Below, in pieces: positions 1 to 11,905 of a stretch of 64,000 nucleotides of DNA. The position numbers were made by a program, and so were the translations under genes. Source of the DNA: Triatoma infestans. Its lineage: Eukaryota > Arthropoda > Insecta > Hemiptera > Reduviidae. Numbering within the stretch: the first letter of the stretch is position 1; every line of letters starts with the position of its first letter. The notes under the pieces are model-generated. The model had not been told where the DNA came from and did not search any database. It was given only the letters and a program-made list of their open reading frames with translations. The stretch spans positions 146,462 through 210,461 of the forward strand of contig JAAEAF010002610.1 of the NCBI GenBank assembly GCA_011037195.1. Reading direction: 5' to 3'.

Positions 1-153
1 TTCCTGTTTTTAAGTTTGTTTTGTATTTTTTAACGACGCTAAAGGTATATATCGCCGTGAGAGGGGGAGAAGGTTTTGTGGTTTCCTCAAAAAATCGTTT
101 TATTAAGTGTGTGGATAAGTAAGTGGAGAAAGTTGTGTGCATGATGTTTTTAT

Positions 154-853
154 TACTTTCTCTTACTTCTAGTAAGAGGAAGTATTATCGTAATCGTGTC
201 AAATTTTCGATATCGAGTTTTCACCGGAAATATCCGTTTTGACGTTCCCTGAGTCCAAAAAAGTGGTTTTTAGCAAATGGTCTGTGTGTGTGTGTCTTGT
301 GTATGTATGTGAACAGCATAGCTCAAAAACGAAAAATCGTAGAAAGTTCAAACTTGATAGTACGTTTAGGTATCACCATGGGATCTGACGGTGCGTTATG
401 GTTCAAATTCTTCAACCGAAGTACAACTTTCCTAGTTGTTTTTTTTTTCATTTTTTCGCGATTTTCTCAAAAATGGCTAGGACGATTTTCTTGAAACATC
501 TTATACAAAATAAAAATGCAAAGATCTACATCTTTTATTTAAGACCTTTCTCTGGAAAAATTCATGTAAAGGCAGTTTTGTGGGAGGGGTGGGGTTGCAG
601 CCTCCCCTAAAGTGGTATCATAGTTGATTATACAATTCTTATCATCCAAATAAAATTAATTAGAAATAAATAGATGGCCAAAACGCCAAGTTTTAAGAAA
701 ATTGTAAGCCGGAAGTGCGCTTATACTGAACAGCTTTTTCAGTTTTCGACGAATTTCGTTAGATTTGGTACACAAACTATAACATTTGTCAATTATAATT
801 TTGAGAACAGGAGTAAGAGAAAGTTGTGTGTGTTTCACACCAGATTTTTTTTC
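154..853 (+). repeat. Rep-1 dispersed repeat, partial copy
   Basis: This copy starts with the family hairpin, where ACTTTCTCTTAC is followed within a few bases by GTAAGAGGAAGT. It continues through the shared 5' block (TCGATATCGAGTTTTCACCGG), a short GT tract near 282, and the words GGTATCACCATG and CTCAAAAATGG. It ends in GTAAGAGAAAGT, TTTCACACCAGA and a T run. The CCGGAAGT marks are mostly decayed and one internal unit is missing compared with the copy at 47780. It contains no coding frame beyond short chance ORFs. The class of element is unknown. Confidence 0.8.
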
Positions 854-859
854 TCTTAG

Positions 860-2032
860 AAGCATTACTTCATTGAAGATTTTTCGAACTTGAATTATTG
901 TTAAACGGAAATACTTGTTGTTCTGATTTCATGTTAGTATGTAAAACTGTTTTTTTTTTTTTTTTTTGTTGGAAATTGTGTATGCCGGGTCTTGATAGCC
1001 TGCTTCTTTTGCGTCCCTCAATCAGTTGTATACCTTTTTTTTTTCTTTACTCGAAAACGGCCCCATTGATTTTCTTTGAAGTTCGTAAACTATTGACACA
1101 TATAAATAACTAGCAAATTTTTGGTTTCCTTGGGAAGTTGATTTTTTGTGGCTCCTGAGGGAACCTTGGCGTGTTATGCTTTTCTTGAAAATACCCTTTC
1201 AATCAGTGCTTGATATTGTCATCTATACAGTATTTATATCAATTAAATATTTCTAGAATACTAAATTTGGAAAAACTTATTCTATGCATGATAAAAACTC
1301 ACATGACAGATACCGTTTAAATTTTTCTTTATTTATATATTAGTTTATTGCTTTAGGCAGTTATTTAAATATTCTTTTAATGTGCAGACTTATAAAAATA
1401 ATTCTTATTGATCAAATTTTTATTACTGGTTTATTTTATGACTAATTTTCCTACTTACCCGTTATCGTGGCTGTCATTTGAAGCTAATCTTTTTGCTGTT
1501 TTGGATTAAATTTTCTTTTACTATTCATAATGGATTTTCTTCAGCATTTCGGATATTTTCACTAGCAACGTTCATTATGACAGTATTTCTTATTAGCGGA
1601 AGTAGTACTTCCTGTTTTGAACAGTGTTAACAATCTTTAATGTTTTTTTTTTTTGTTTTTTTACTGGCATTCACACAACCCAGTCAAACTTTCTGATATG
1701 AGAGTATTCCCATGGGAGCTAGACACACGGACACACTAACAAGAAAATATAGAAGAAAGTTGCTGGTTGGTGTACCTGTGAGAGAGCATAGAACGTGAGA
1801 ACTATCTGCAGATCTAGATTCCTCAGTTTATTTATATTATACTTCTGCTGTATGTTTAGTGGCCAGGGATCCATCAACATTTCTTCGCAAGCAAATCATT
1901 CTTCATCTTGTATTTCTATTTCTTTTCATTGCTATATTTCTTTGGCTTCTTCACTACATACTGCTGGACTTCATCATTAATTATAGTGTTGCCATTATAG
2001 TTGTATGCTGTTTGTAAGTTGTAAAACTGGAT

Positions 2033-2036
<4 letters not shown>
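860..2036. other. AT-rich sequence, no gene seen
   Basis: This is T-rich low-complexity DNA with a 17-base T run near 951 and no recognisable coding relic. A slightly GC-richer patch at about 1700-1880 carries a 61-codon chance frame that matches no family I know. Confidence 0.6.

Positions 2037-2063
<27 letters not shown>
2037..2063. repeat. (TG)n microsatellite
   Basis: Uninterrupted TG dinucleotides span about 27 bases. This tract is not inside a recognisable Rep-1 copy, unlike the GT tract at 45356. Confidence 0.95.
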
Positions 2064-2282
2064 TTTATGACAGTTGCATTATTTTTTATGTATACAACTT
2101 ACATTAAAGCCAAACACGCGTTATTTTTATTATCATCAAAATAGTACTGAAAACCAAGTTAGTTTGTTTCAGAATGCGCTTCAATATGTGTACTTAGCAC
2201 TGTCTATTAGGATTTTGTATATATCAAGAAAACTATTTTTTATATGTTTTTACAATGGTATTTGCCCTTATTTTATTTTAGT

Positions 2283-2316
2283 AATAACTTTTTTTTTATT
2301 TTTGTTTCAGGTGAGG
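2283..2316 (+). promoter_or_regulatory. Candidate recursive-splicing ratchet site 1
   Basis: A branch-point-like TAATAAC is followed by a long T/Y tract, TTTCAG, and immediately GTGAGG, with the junction at 2310/2311. A 3' splice site fused to a 5' splice site with no exon between is the known layout of ratchet points in long insect introns. Two more sites of the same form lie on the same strand at 27051 and 44270. The sequences flanking the three sites are unrelated, so they are not copies of one repeat. Usage cannot be read from the sequence. Confidence 0.5.
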
Positions 2317-2487
2317 TTTCTTTGTGGAAATATTCTTCATCGTATGTGAGTGAACATTTAATTTTTTTTTAATTTCTAGCGAGAATTATTTTTCAAATAA
2401 TGCTGAACGCGCATATAAATTTAATTTTGTACTAAATCAACTATATATTGTCTTTATCAGTATAATAAAAAAAAAAGTAGATTTTTT

Positions 2488-2532
2488 TATGATAGCTATT
2501 AATGTGTCGACACAATATTAATATCTATCATA
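2488..2532. repeat. Imperfect palindrome centred on GTCGAC
   Basis: Arms of about 20 bases (TATGATAG... and ...CTATCATA) mirror each other around TGTCGACA, with a small bulge. It could be a decayed miniature element or a cruciform-prone site. No second copy was noticed. Confidence 0.6.
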
Positions 2533-2534
2533 AA

Positions 2535-3085
2535 TTATGTTTGTTCGTGTACCTATCATAATTATTTTGTAAAAAAAGGGTTCTTAGGAAAAATTGCGCA
2601 CAAAAGGCGTTTTTTTTTTTTGTTTCAATCAAAAAACATTGACTTTCTTTTAATTATTTATTTTGATTTTAAAAATGTGAGAATTTTTTTATTTGTTTTA
2701 TTGAGTTATAACTAATTTTAATATTTTTCATAAAATTTATCCAGATATATCTGGTAACATTTTTTTAGTTACTCACCTCTATCATTGAAACGGTTACTAT
2801 CTGAACAATATTAGTGCAGTTAACTCAAAATCTAGAAAATTCGAGTTATCTAGTTCTAGTATTGGCCCACGTATGTAAAAAAAAAATAGTATTTTTTCAA
2901 AATTTTAGAGCGTAGGTTTTGGGAAGATATCGTGAAAGCAGTCGTAAGATTGTAAATAAATACGTGATTTCGATAAATTTACAGAATGAGAAAAATTGTT
3001 TTTTTTGCAATTCACCTTTAAATATTAGTAAATTGTATCAAATAAAATGGGTGTATTTTATCCGTCGTAATATACATATTTATGT
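2535..3085. other. AT-rich sequence, no gene seen
   Basis: The stretch is made of T runs and A/T low complexity. A frame open from 2919 to 3335 runs through the hammerhead-like relic and a Rep-1 fragment, so it is not a gene. Confidence 0.6.
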
Positions 3086-3091
3086 TATTCC

Positions 3092-3122
3092 AGATCGGTT
3101 TCAGATTTTCATCCATTATCAG
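3092..3122 (-). ncRNA. Decayed hammerhead-like motif
   Basis: Read on the - strand this is CTGATAA, then a GGAT-GAAA-ATCT hairpin, then GAAA and CCGATC. It is laid out like the cores at 40066 and 36311. The key G of CUGANGA is A here and the palindromic stem III (ACCGGT elsewhere) is changed, so catalysis is unlikely. It is best read as an old Penelope-like terminal fragment. Confidence 0.4.
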
Positions 3123-3261
3123 AATAATAATGTTAACAAAGTTCGTGTAGAAAGTTTAGCTCATCTTAAAGTTTCTGTTTACATACTACACTTGTTGACT
3201 TGTTGTTGTTTATATACCCTTTACATATCAAATGGGATCCTACATGAACCAGGATTGCGAT

Positions 3262-3336
3262 TTTACTTAACTTTTTTTTCTCAGTTTTTTGCGAATTTCT
3301 CACAAAAAAAGGCTGAAACGATTTTTTTTTTTTAAA
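3262..3336 (+). repeat. Rep-1 fragment
   Basis: The order TTTCTCAG, TTTTTTGCGAATTTCTCA, AAAGGCTGAAACGATTTT matches the block that follows each CCGGAAGT mark in full Rep-1 copies. Only about 75 bases are clear. Confidence 0.5.
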
Positions 3337-3339
3337 ACA

Positions 3340-6300
3340 CCACATTGTAAAAACATTGATAAAATATTGATTTCCATTATTTTGCTGAAAAAATAAAAAT
3401 AAATTTATTTTAATGTACTCTGTGACGTAAATCTTACTTTAGATTAATTTCAAGTTTTGTTTGGTGATTGATAAAAGCGTTGCCAAGTGGATAGTCACAT
3501 TAAGTTATACTAGTTCTTATCTCCTTAGAACCCTACAAATAAATGTGTATATTGTTTTCCACCATTTATTTATAATTTTAATAATATTGCATTATGAGAA
3601 ATTGTTTGAGTGTTGAGGTGATTTTTTTTTTTTTTAATTTTCTTATAAAATCTGATTGTAAATATTTTCATTTCTTTTGGCCTGTTATTTATTAAATGTT
3701 GCCACAACATTCATATCTGATGGTGATTATTAACGATTAAGAAATTGTTGGGGGGGGGGGCACTGATAGCAAGGATCACTTTTATCTAATAGAAAAACTT
3801 ATTATTGTTTATTTTAACTTATAGTTTATTTCTATTTTGTAAGTTTCCTGTTGTCTAGACTTACTTTTTAAAAAGCTGAAATGTTCGCTGTATGAATTGA
3901 GCTGACCTTTTCCCCAAAAATACCTCTACTAGTTGACTGATAACAATGGTTCGGTTTTTTACGACTTCTAATTCTTTACTACTATCAAATCCCACAAATG
4001 TTTATTTGGGCTTATATATAGTGATTGCAAAAACATGTTAAACGCAGAGACTGGTAGAAGAATAGCCACTTAGAATTCACTCAACCGAATTACAATAATG
4101 AAAAAAATATCAAAATACAGTTAATAAACTTTTTTTATGTATTTGTTTGCAATTTTTTTGCTTTTTATTGCAAAAGTTCTGAATATTTTAAAATGAATAT
4201 CAGATCCTAGATCTGAGGGCGTATTTAAATAATTTCACCTTTTATTTAGAAAGAAGTAAATGGAGTAATTGTAGATGGTGCTTTAATTTTTTTATTTTTT
4301 TTTGTTGTAGCTATTTCTAAGATCGTAAAAGTTTTTTTTGCTTCGGTGTTCTCTTTTATCTTTATCAAAACATTAAATAAAATCCAGTCCAATGGGAAGA
4401 AAGTCAGACGTATAAAAAAAAAAAAGCTCAAAGGTACTTTCTCAAATCATTAAGTATTCTGTTTCATACCACACACCCTTCCATGTTTGGTAGTAGTCTG
4501 GAACTACTTTTGGACATACAGTAAATCATGGAAGCTCTTTCCATCTCTCTCTGATAAATAATGTATATATCAACAGCTATATATTTTAAAGCAGACAAAT
4601 ATAATTTATTTTGTTTCATACATTAAGGTTTGTTAGTAGAGATTCAAAATAATGTTATCGGTAATTATTGGTACTTCATTATTTATTGAACATTTCGTTA
4701 AAATTGATATCAGTTAAATTTTATTACAGATATAAGAGGTAAGAACTATGAGATCTTTGACTTGTGATTTTTCACAATTTTGTTTTATTTTTAGACAAAG
4801 TCCAGCAAAAGGCGTGAACAACCTTCTGTGTCACTCTTAGAAGAAAGTGTTCCTTAAATATTACTAAATTTAATTGTTTAAGTGAATATTTGAGAGTAGT
4901 TGTAATTTTTTGTCAAGTATAATTTCAAATAACATTCTGGGGGACAGTGTGTGTGTCTATTGAAGTTTTTTTCAAGGACTTTTAACTAATTACTTCGCTA
5001 AAACTCGTTATTCTTTGACGTACGCTTGGTAATTATTATTACCCCCTCACCATTAAATACGAAGAAACCCTAATATTAGATTTTTACATTTTGTAACCGA
5101 GCAACCAATGAACCAACATGTACTTCGGCCATTGCATTTTTTTTTTTTTTTCAATTTCTTTCCAGCCTGTATAAGCATGGTGAAAAGCTGCTCCGACGTG
5201 TGGAAAAGCTTAAATTGAGGTGTGGAAAACTCTTAAACTTAATCTTTAATATTCCAAAAGTATAGGAGAAAAAGCTATATATAGGTGAGCGTACCTTAAT
5301 AGTATTAAAAAAAAAAAAAACTGATAAGAAACACTCAAGCGGCTCTCTACAATTTTCAGGTGTGTTTTCTGGCAACTTGAAATATTTACTACAATTTGGT
5401 CTACATATGTGTGAGAGAGGGTACATGTTAGTTCTATGAATGAGGTATATGATTCATAATAGTCCAGGATCTCTCTCTAAAAATAAATTTTTCCAATATT
5501 TTATTTCAAATAAAAGTTATATGTTTTGATGTGTGTCAATAAACATTCGCAAGTTTTAAGAAAAAAAATTGTCTGCTGCTTTCGAGAAAATTCTGAGAAA
5601 CTAAATCGGAAATTAAATTAGTTTAATTTATGTGTGTGCATGCGTTTTTATAATGGAACAGAATAGTTATTAGTTAACTATTTATAAAGATTTTAATTAA
5701 ATTACATATAGCCCGATATTTTCTCATTTCTTGGAAATTATTGTTGATGGCAAATAAAGGCCAGTTTTGTTGATGTTTGTTTGTTCATATAGTTTTATCT
5801 TTTCGTAGCTCTTGTACAATAATAAATGGCGGCCGCCATCTTGAATCTAATCTTATACCTTAATAATATGTTATTATTTTCCTTATTAGAATTTAATCTC
5901 ATGTACTGTAGCCCGGCAAGGTTAACACTAACGTTACTTCCATGAATTTACTACTAATTTTAAAAGAAAAGAAAATTAAAAAAGAAAGATGTATCTTATT
6001 TAAACCTTTCTTCGCCATCTGCGGACTGATTCTTTAATATATATCCAGTAGGCCTTTGTGGTATAGTATAGCGATGAAAATTAATTCCGTTTCTCTTCCT
6101 CACTCTTTACATTCTACACTTATTTTCTTTTCTATGTTATTTCCCAGGGGCAGCGACTCCTTGGCGCCACGTTTTAAACCATATTCCATGTTCAAGGTAA
6201 CCTTTTGATTCACATATCTTCCACACCAGTTCTTTAAAATTTCTGTAACCGATTAATTTGTTCCGATTTTTTTATTTATCTATATACAAGGTCTTTAATT

Positions 6301-7255
6301 CTATATGGTTCTAGTCGGAAGTGCCCACTGCCATAATTTCCTTCATTTTTTGGAAACAGTTTGGATAAATTAGACTTCTTAAAAGTCTATACGGAAATTG
6401 AAAAATCTGATTTGATCCTAAGTGGAAATCGATTTTTACAGATTACAATATAAGAGATTGTTTTATTATTTCTCTTTACTGCTATATAATAAGAGTATTG
6501 AGATCGTGGCAAATTTCTTTGAGCATTTGATATGCGCGATGATATTTGAGTGATTAAGATTTGTGTACGCAGAGGCTATGGACGAGGGTTTTTTGTAATG
6601 AACACAATTTATTCGGACAAAAGAAATCGCCTCGAAGTGAAATCTTGTAGTAATAAATTTAATACGATTTACATTGGATCGTTGGGACTGCAAAGATTCA
6701 GTTCGAGTGTGGCTAAGAAATCACAACATATCTGATGATGCTAGAATCAGAAAACATCTTCCATCAATATGGAAATAACTTGCCAAACAAATAAGTTTTT
6801 TTTTTCAATTATAAAAATGGTTTAATTCTTTTTGACCCCATAAGGTTAGAGATTATAAAAGTACATCGCAGTACACATGTGAGTGTGGTCATGCAAAATT
6901 TCTGAGAAGGCGCAAAAACTTATTAGGTGCCAAACCAAAAAATGCGATTTGCTTCCAATCTCAGAGGCAAGAAAATAAACATAATAGGTTCTTAAATATC
7001 ATCTAGAACCGGTTCTTGGAAATTTCAGATTTTATTACTGACTAAACCCATGTTGTTCTACATATCAGCCACCTCTACCGGCTCTATATACGTATTATTA
7101 TGTGAATGTAGGTGATGCCAGGTAGTGTAGTCTGTCTTTGTTTGGCAGGATTTACACCTGCCTTTTCAGAAATTTTCTTTCCATCAGATAACGTTTTATA
7201 GACATCACATGTTTAAAGAAAATTTGTCAATTGTGATTGTTACATATCATATTTT
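3340..7255. other. AT-rich filler, no gene seen
   Basis: About 3.9 kb of AT-rich DNA contains many A and T runs, a G run near 3751, and no retroelement or host coding signature that I can recognise. At 4721-4744 a good acceptor (TTTTATTACAG) and donor (GAGGTAAGA) enclose only nine bases; this is reported as a finding. Short frames at 4246-4431, 5151-5426 and 6466-6735 have the composition of random AT-rich DNA. Confidence 0.55.
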
Positions 7256-7257
7256 TT

Positions 7258-8015
7258 TTGTATTTCTTTTACCCCTAGTAAGAGAAAGTATTGAGAAATC
7301 GTATTAGTTTGACGAAGAGACCGTAGGAAGCCGAAACTTTGATATTCCGTTTAGGTACTACCATATCATCAGACACAAAGATTTCGGGCAAAATTCATCA
7401 ATCTGAAGTGGGACTTCAAATTTTCTCAAAAATGGCCTCGAGAATTTGGAATCTGTAAATTTGGAGAGGTGTTAATTGATTTTTTAAGGTTCTGAGAGAA
7501 CAGTAGCGTCTTTCTATCCATTAAAGTACAACTTCACTGTAATATGTACATATGTGTATGGATTCACCGCCTACATATTAATACAAATTAGAGGCATTGA
7601 TAGAATTGCAAATTTGTAGAAAATCGGTTAACCGGAAGTGAAATTTACAGAATTCGTTTTTTAATTTTTTGGAATTTTGACGAAAACTATTAGTGTGATT
7701 TTTCTTTAAGCCTGGAATGAAAGTACAGATAAAACTTCTTTTATTTGAAACATTTTTCTGAAAAAAATTGATTTTAGAGCGGTATTGTGGGGGGGGGGGA
7801 GGCTTCTATCAGTTGGTTTAAATTTAAATTTACCCAAGCTTTGTTGGTTTTGACGTAGAGCGTTTCACATAACTGAACGGCATACAAGTAAATCGCCACT
7901 TCCACCATTAGTTGGGATTAGAAGACCAACTAAGTAATTTTAACGAAACTTTCTTAATTAAATTGTATTTTATAGAGCAAGTGAATGTTGTGTGAGTGTT
8001 TCATACAGAAGTATT
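7258..8015 (+). repeat. Rep-1 dispersed repeat, diverged copy
   Basis: CTAGTAAGAGAAAGTATTG at the left, GGTACTACCAT, CTCAAAAATGGC, a GGTTAACCGGAAGTG mark near 7627, TTTATTTGAAACATTTTTCTG and a G run follow the family order. The right end is TTGTGTGAGTGTTTCATACAG. The copy is clearly older than those at 45236 and 47780. Confidence 0.7.
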
Positions 8016-8019
8016 TTCT

Positions 8020-9060
8020 CACGGATATCCTTTCTATAAGCCTATTGTTTTTGCGACAAAATCTAAAAAACTGATTACTTCCTGAGGAAATTTGCCTATT
8101 TTTATTAATTATGAAAAAAAAAAAAAAAGAAGAAGTTATGTCCGGTTATATCTGGAAATTTTCTAAGGATGTTAGCCGTTGTTTTATATTTCATTTTAAT
8201 TAGATTTCAATTTTATACTTAAATTAGTAAAAAAAGAAAGATAAACCATGGATAATTTAACGTTTGCCCGTCACTGGATACAGTACAAAACGGAAACTAT
8301 TCAGTGCCGTTATTTTTTTAATTACTTTAAATCATGTTACTCCATTAAGAGAGCATATTTACTTTTTTTCTATCTTCAATTATATACAATTTTGAAACTA
8401 TTGGTTTGAGTCTACAAAAACTTGTTAGCATTAACATATCCACAGTTCGTACATTAAACGAAGTATTTTTTTGAATTTACAAAGGACATTCTGGTTCTCA
8501 GAAAATTAAAGGCGGCAAAAAATCTGTATTATATGTCTTCGATATCAGCTCATTTTTTTGTTCACTTACTATTTCAATGTCTTTATGTTTACCTTTTGAT
8601 TATCACCCCTTAAACTTACTATTATTAATGGAATTTGATCCCATTTAAAAGGAAAGTCGGAAGCGCTATATTTTCTCCTTAAGGATTTAGAGAAATTAAT
8701 CTTGAACTTTATGTTACATTTAGATATTACCAATATATCCGAATGAAGGTTTCGATCAAAAATCCTTTAACCGGAAACGTTACTTATCCGAATTAATTGT
8801 TAAGTGATAACATTTTTCAGACTTACTTCTGCGCGATACCAATCAACACAACAATTACATTTCCACCTCCTGATGGGAATTAAGAGAACTAAGCATTTAG
8901 TAAAAAATGTTGAAATTTAAAAAAATTGGATATCACATCTGTGAGAATTGCTAGAAAATCTGGGAGTTTGCCCACCAGATTTTTTTGTTTCATCTTAGGA
9001 AATATGCCTGAATTACTTTTAATCACTAAAACAAACTCAGACTCTACTAATTTTTCAGTT
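8020..9060. other. AT-rich filler with faint Rep-1 traces
   Basis: No coding signal is seen. AACCGGAAACG near 8770 and a few other words suggest a very old Rep-1 fragment between 8640 and 8840. Confidence 0.4.
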
Positions 9061-9086
9061 TTTTTTTTTCGGAATATATACTAAGC

Positions 9087-9269
9087 ATGTTGGTGACAAC
9101 GGATTGTATTACTACAGGGAAGACCTCTGGTGGAGAGCACTCTGACCACATGCTTGACGATGCCATATGGTCAGACAAATGTTATACACTGAACTCTCCT
9201 TTTGTCTGTCCTTGGATATTATCATTGTTCACGTGCCTCCAACTGGTAACATTGTTATGGCCCATTTAG
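9087..9269 (+). other. Unidentified GC-richer island with short frame
   Basis: A 60-codon frame lies in sequence richer in G+C than its flanks. It contains no motif of a known family, and I see no acceptor or donor that would frame it as an exon. It may be a transposon relic. Confidence 0.2.
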
Positions 9270-9559
9270 TATGTATGAATCATCTGTAGTCAGACCGAGG
9301 GTGAAACAACATTGGATTAGATGTTTGCAAAAATTATTTTCACTGTACCAGTCTTAATGTTATTATTGTATTAGCTTTGATATGAGAAAGGTGTTTTTTT
9401 TATTCCCCCACACTCAGACCACTACTAGATGTGCATGGATAATCAAGCTCAAACAGGTTTAATCGGACTTAAAATATTCTAGACGTAAGTCAAGGAAACT
9501 TAAAATTTTCCATATTCTTGCATATTGTAAGCAATGTTTTTATATGACTTCGTTATTAG

Positions 9560-9860
9560 ACTCAATTCCCACAACAATAATATCCAAGATAGATTGTTCT
9601 GTTTGGTTTCCCAGATAATCTGGTCTGTGGCTCTTCTGAGATCCCTAAAAAGAAACGTATTGCGCAATAGCCCATGAAGGGTCTGGTTTATTGGGACGGG
9701 CGTGTTGTAAGTACGCCTCGGTTCCCTCGCCTGCTACTGAATGTAACTCCCCATTATTTCTCACGATGCTAGTCAACGCCGTCTTTGCCTTTTTACAAGC
9801 ATCGAACCTTGAATTAACGTAACAAACACGAGTGGCGCTAGCCACTATCTATCAAGCGCC
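9560..9860. other. Unidentified GC-richer island
   Basis: This patch has G+C near that of the retroelement relics elsewhere in the window. The - strand holds a 66-codon frame (9645-9845), starting MASATRVCYV, with no recognisable motif. It probably comes from a decayed mobile element, but no family can be assigned. Confidence 0.25.
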
Positions 9861-10049
9861 ACTAGTCTATTAGGTGAATTTTTTCGAAGCAAAAATACAT
9901 ATTTCTCTGGAAGATTTGCCACAGCTTTGCAGACGGTAACTGCCGCTTTACAAACTGAATGGTACAAATCTTAAAACTGACCATGAAAAATATAAAAATC
10001 ATAATTTTCTCCTATAGTTAAGTTTAGACTTCAAAAAGCTGTCTGTGAT

Positions 10050-10364
10050 CTAAACAAGATTGTTGTGGTGGTTGGTTCCGCGGAGCTGGAAAGCATCAGA
10101 GACATTTTTCGTGATAGCCTGCATCTTTTAGGAATCGGGCATTCGCCCATCATCAGGTTGTTTTTGTTAAACAGTGTAATAACACAGACTTGCACAGAGC
10201 AAATACAGTTGATACAATATAGAGTGTATTTGCTCTGTGCAAGTCTGTGTTATTACACTGTTTAACAAAAACATCCTCATGATGGGCGAACGCTTGAAAC
10301 CGGTCGATGACCACAAAAAGAAGCAGGCTGTCATGGAAAATGTCTCTGATGCTAAACAAGATTG
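10050..10364 (+). mobile_element. Foldback hammerhead element, copy 1, with target repeats
   Basis: CTAAACAAGATTG occurs at 10050-10062 and again at 10352-10364, directly flanking the element and fitting a 13-bp target-site duplication. The body is a near-palindrome: AAACAGTGTAATAACA and GCACAGAGCAAATACA in the left arm recur inverted in the right arm. The left end carries the extra segment TTGTGGTGGTTGGTTCCG that the right end lacks, which gives the element a direction. The hammerhead core in the right arm is damaged (CTCATGA instead of CTGATGA; ...CTTGAAACCGGTCGATG kept). There is no protein frame, so it must be non-autonomous. Penelope-like elements are the best-known carriers of such ribozymes, but that link is inferred. 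Confidence 0.8.
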
Positions 10365-10700
10365 TTTGTCAACCAATATAGATCATCTAGCCGCGACGTA
10401 TTCGAGCTTGATAGTAACAATATGCCACATAGTTTGGGTCTAGGCATAGACAAGCCGTATTGTGGCAACTAGCCGGAAAGGACCTAGCAGACATTTTGGA
10501 ATCTTTGTCGCCGACCCTCTAGAGCTTGATCAAGTCATCCTTATGCACCAAAGCAAATGCCGCAGGAAATACTTTACGGCAAAGTTGGGCTTAGGTGCAT
10601 ATCTACTGCTTGAAGGCTAGGTTGCACCGAAATTTCAACTGCATGGGATGGATAATCGTATTCATTTTATGTGGGAGCGATTATCTGAAAAGTCTTATTG
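10365..10700. other. Unidentified GC-richer island
   Basis: This sequence after foldback copy 1 is richer in G+C and CpG than its flanks. All frames are broken by stops, and short stretches such as SKCRRKYFTAKLG match nothing I know. It may be the older sequence into which copy 1 inserted. Confidence 0.25.
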
Positions 10701-11353
10701 TGAGTTCTTATTGAGGTTAGAAGCTATGTTTTAAATAAACTGGAGATTCTGGATCAGTTTTGATTCTAATGGCCGATTCCTGGATTACTTTAATTAAATA
10801 TTCTGTTACTGTTATAAAATTATGAGACTCTTTGTCGTAAAGTCATTCTTTATCTCTCTAGATATTAAAAATATAGCTTTAGCCACTGATTTTTGTGAAG
10901 TAATTGTCACATTAGTCAGCTGTAATAGAAAAAAATATAATACGTTTCAGAATATCCTGAATATTATGGAGTAGAGGAAACACTTGTAACTGTTAAGATA
11001 TGAGAATGCATTTCTTGAGTTTATTATTGCACTTTTAGTTAATCAGATGACCGTTTTTTAGTCAAATGACCATGTCGTTATTTTCCTGTTCTCTTTTTTT
11101 TTTTTTGTTGATTCATGATGTGGTCATCAGATTATTTTTACAGCACGCTTGAATGACTTGATGACTTGTCAGTAGTTGACACAATGATTTGCGCGTGAAC
11201 TTTAGCTTAGCAAATAATACAAACCTTCACAAATGAAGTGCATACACTCTCTAATATCCTTCAATGCATTATTGAGTAACAAATCAACTTTACTTTGCAT
11301 CTTTAATGACTTTTCTCTTTAATGATTATAAATCAGACGTTTAGTGTGGCCGG
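10700..11353. other. AT-rich filler, no gene seen
   Basis: Ordinary AT-rich sequence with no motif or relic recognised. Confidence 0.6.

Positions 11354-11388
<35 letters not shown>
11354..11388. repeat. (TTA)n microsatellite
   Basis: About eleven TTA triplets, directly next to the left end of a Rep-1 fragment. Confidence 0.95.
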
Positions 11389-11905
11389 GAAGTATTGCGA
11401 TCGTGTTCAAATCTCTTTTTTTTGCGATATCCTAACATACAAATACATATTTTTTGAAGGTTCCGGGGGAAGAGTAACGTTAAGCTTTCCTCCGAAAGTA
11501 ATCCAGTACAATGTATGATTTGACCACATATTTAATATTTTTTTACGTCAGAAGCATTGGTATAATCCTAAACTTGTAGAAAATTGATTAACCTTAACTG
11601 GGACTCTGCAGAATAAGTTTTCGAGTTATTTTGGAATTTTCTCGAAAACGGTACTTAACGATTTCCTTTAACTTAAAATGTTAACTGCAAAGATAAAAAC
11701 CTGTATCACTTTTATTTGTTACGTTTTTCAATGTGGGTGGGCCTTTTCAATGTCGCACCCTTTTGGAAAGTATAGTCTTCTGCTACTATACTTTAGTGTA
11801 GCTACTTGTCCCCCTCCCCCAACCCCTATATTTATGTTTAGGACAAATAAGTGAAATTTGAAGTTTAAAGAGAATTTGTCATTTTATAGATAATTCCAGT
11901 TGTAT
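11389..11905 (+). repeat. Rep-1 fragment, diverged
   Basis: GAAGTATTGCGATCGTGTTCAAAT matches the 5' block. Later words GTAGAAAATTGATTAACC, TTTTCTCGAAAACGGTAC and TTTATTTGTTACGTTTTTC keep the family order. Both terminal hairpins are lost. Confidence 0.6.

Noticed and set aside
154..853. Rep-1 as a Helitron
   Set aside because: There is a small hairpin near one end, but no CTRR terminus and no TC start next to an A/T target were found.
2919..3335. 138-codon frame on the + strand
   Set aside because: It runs through a reversed hammerhead-like relic and a Rep-1 fragment, and its amino-acid use is that of random AT-rich DNA.
6725..6765. Hammerhead core at TCTGATGATGCTAG
   Set aside because: The bases between CTGATGA and GAAAA do not form a paired stem II.
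10065..10443. Overlapping frames on both strands sharing the same peptide
   Set aside because: The shared peptide arises because the foldback element is palindromic. It is not a protein family.
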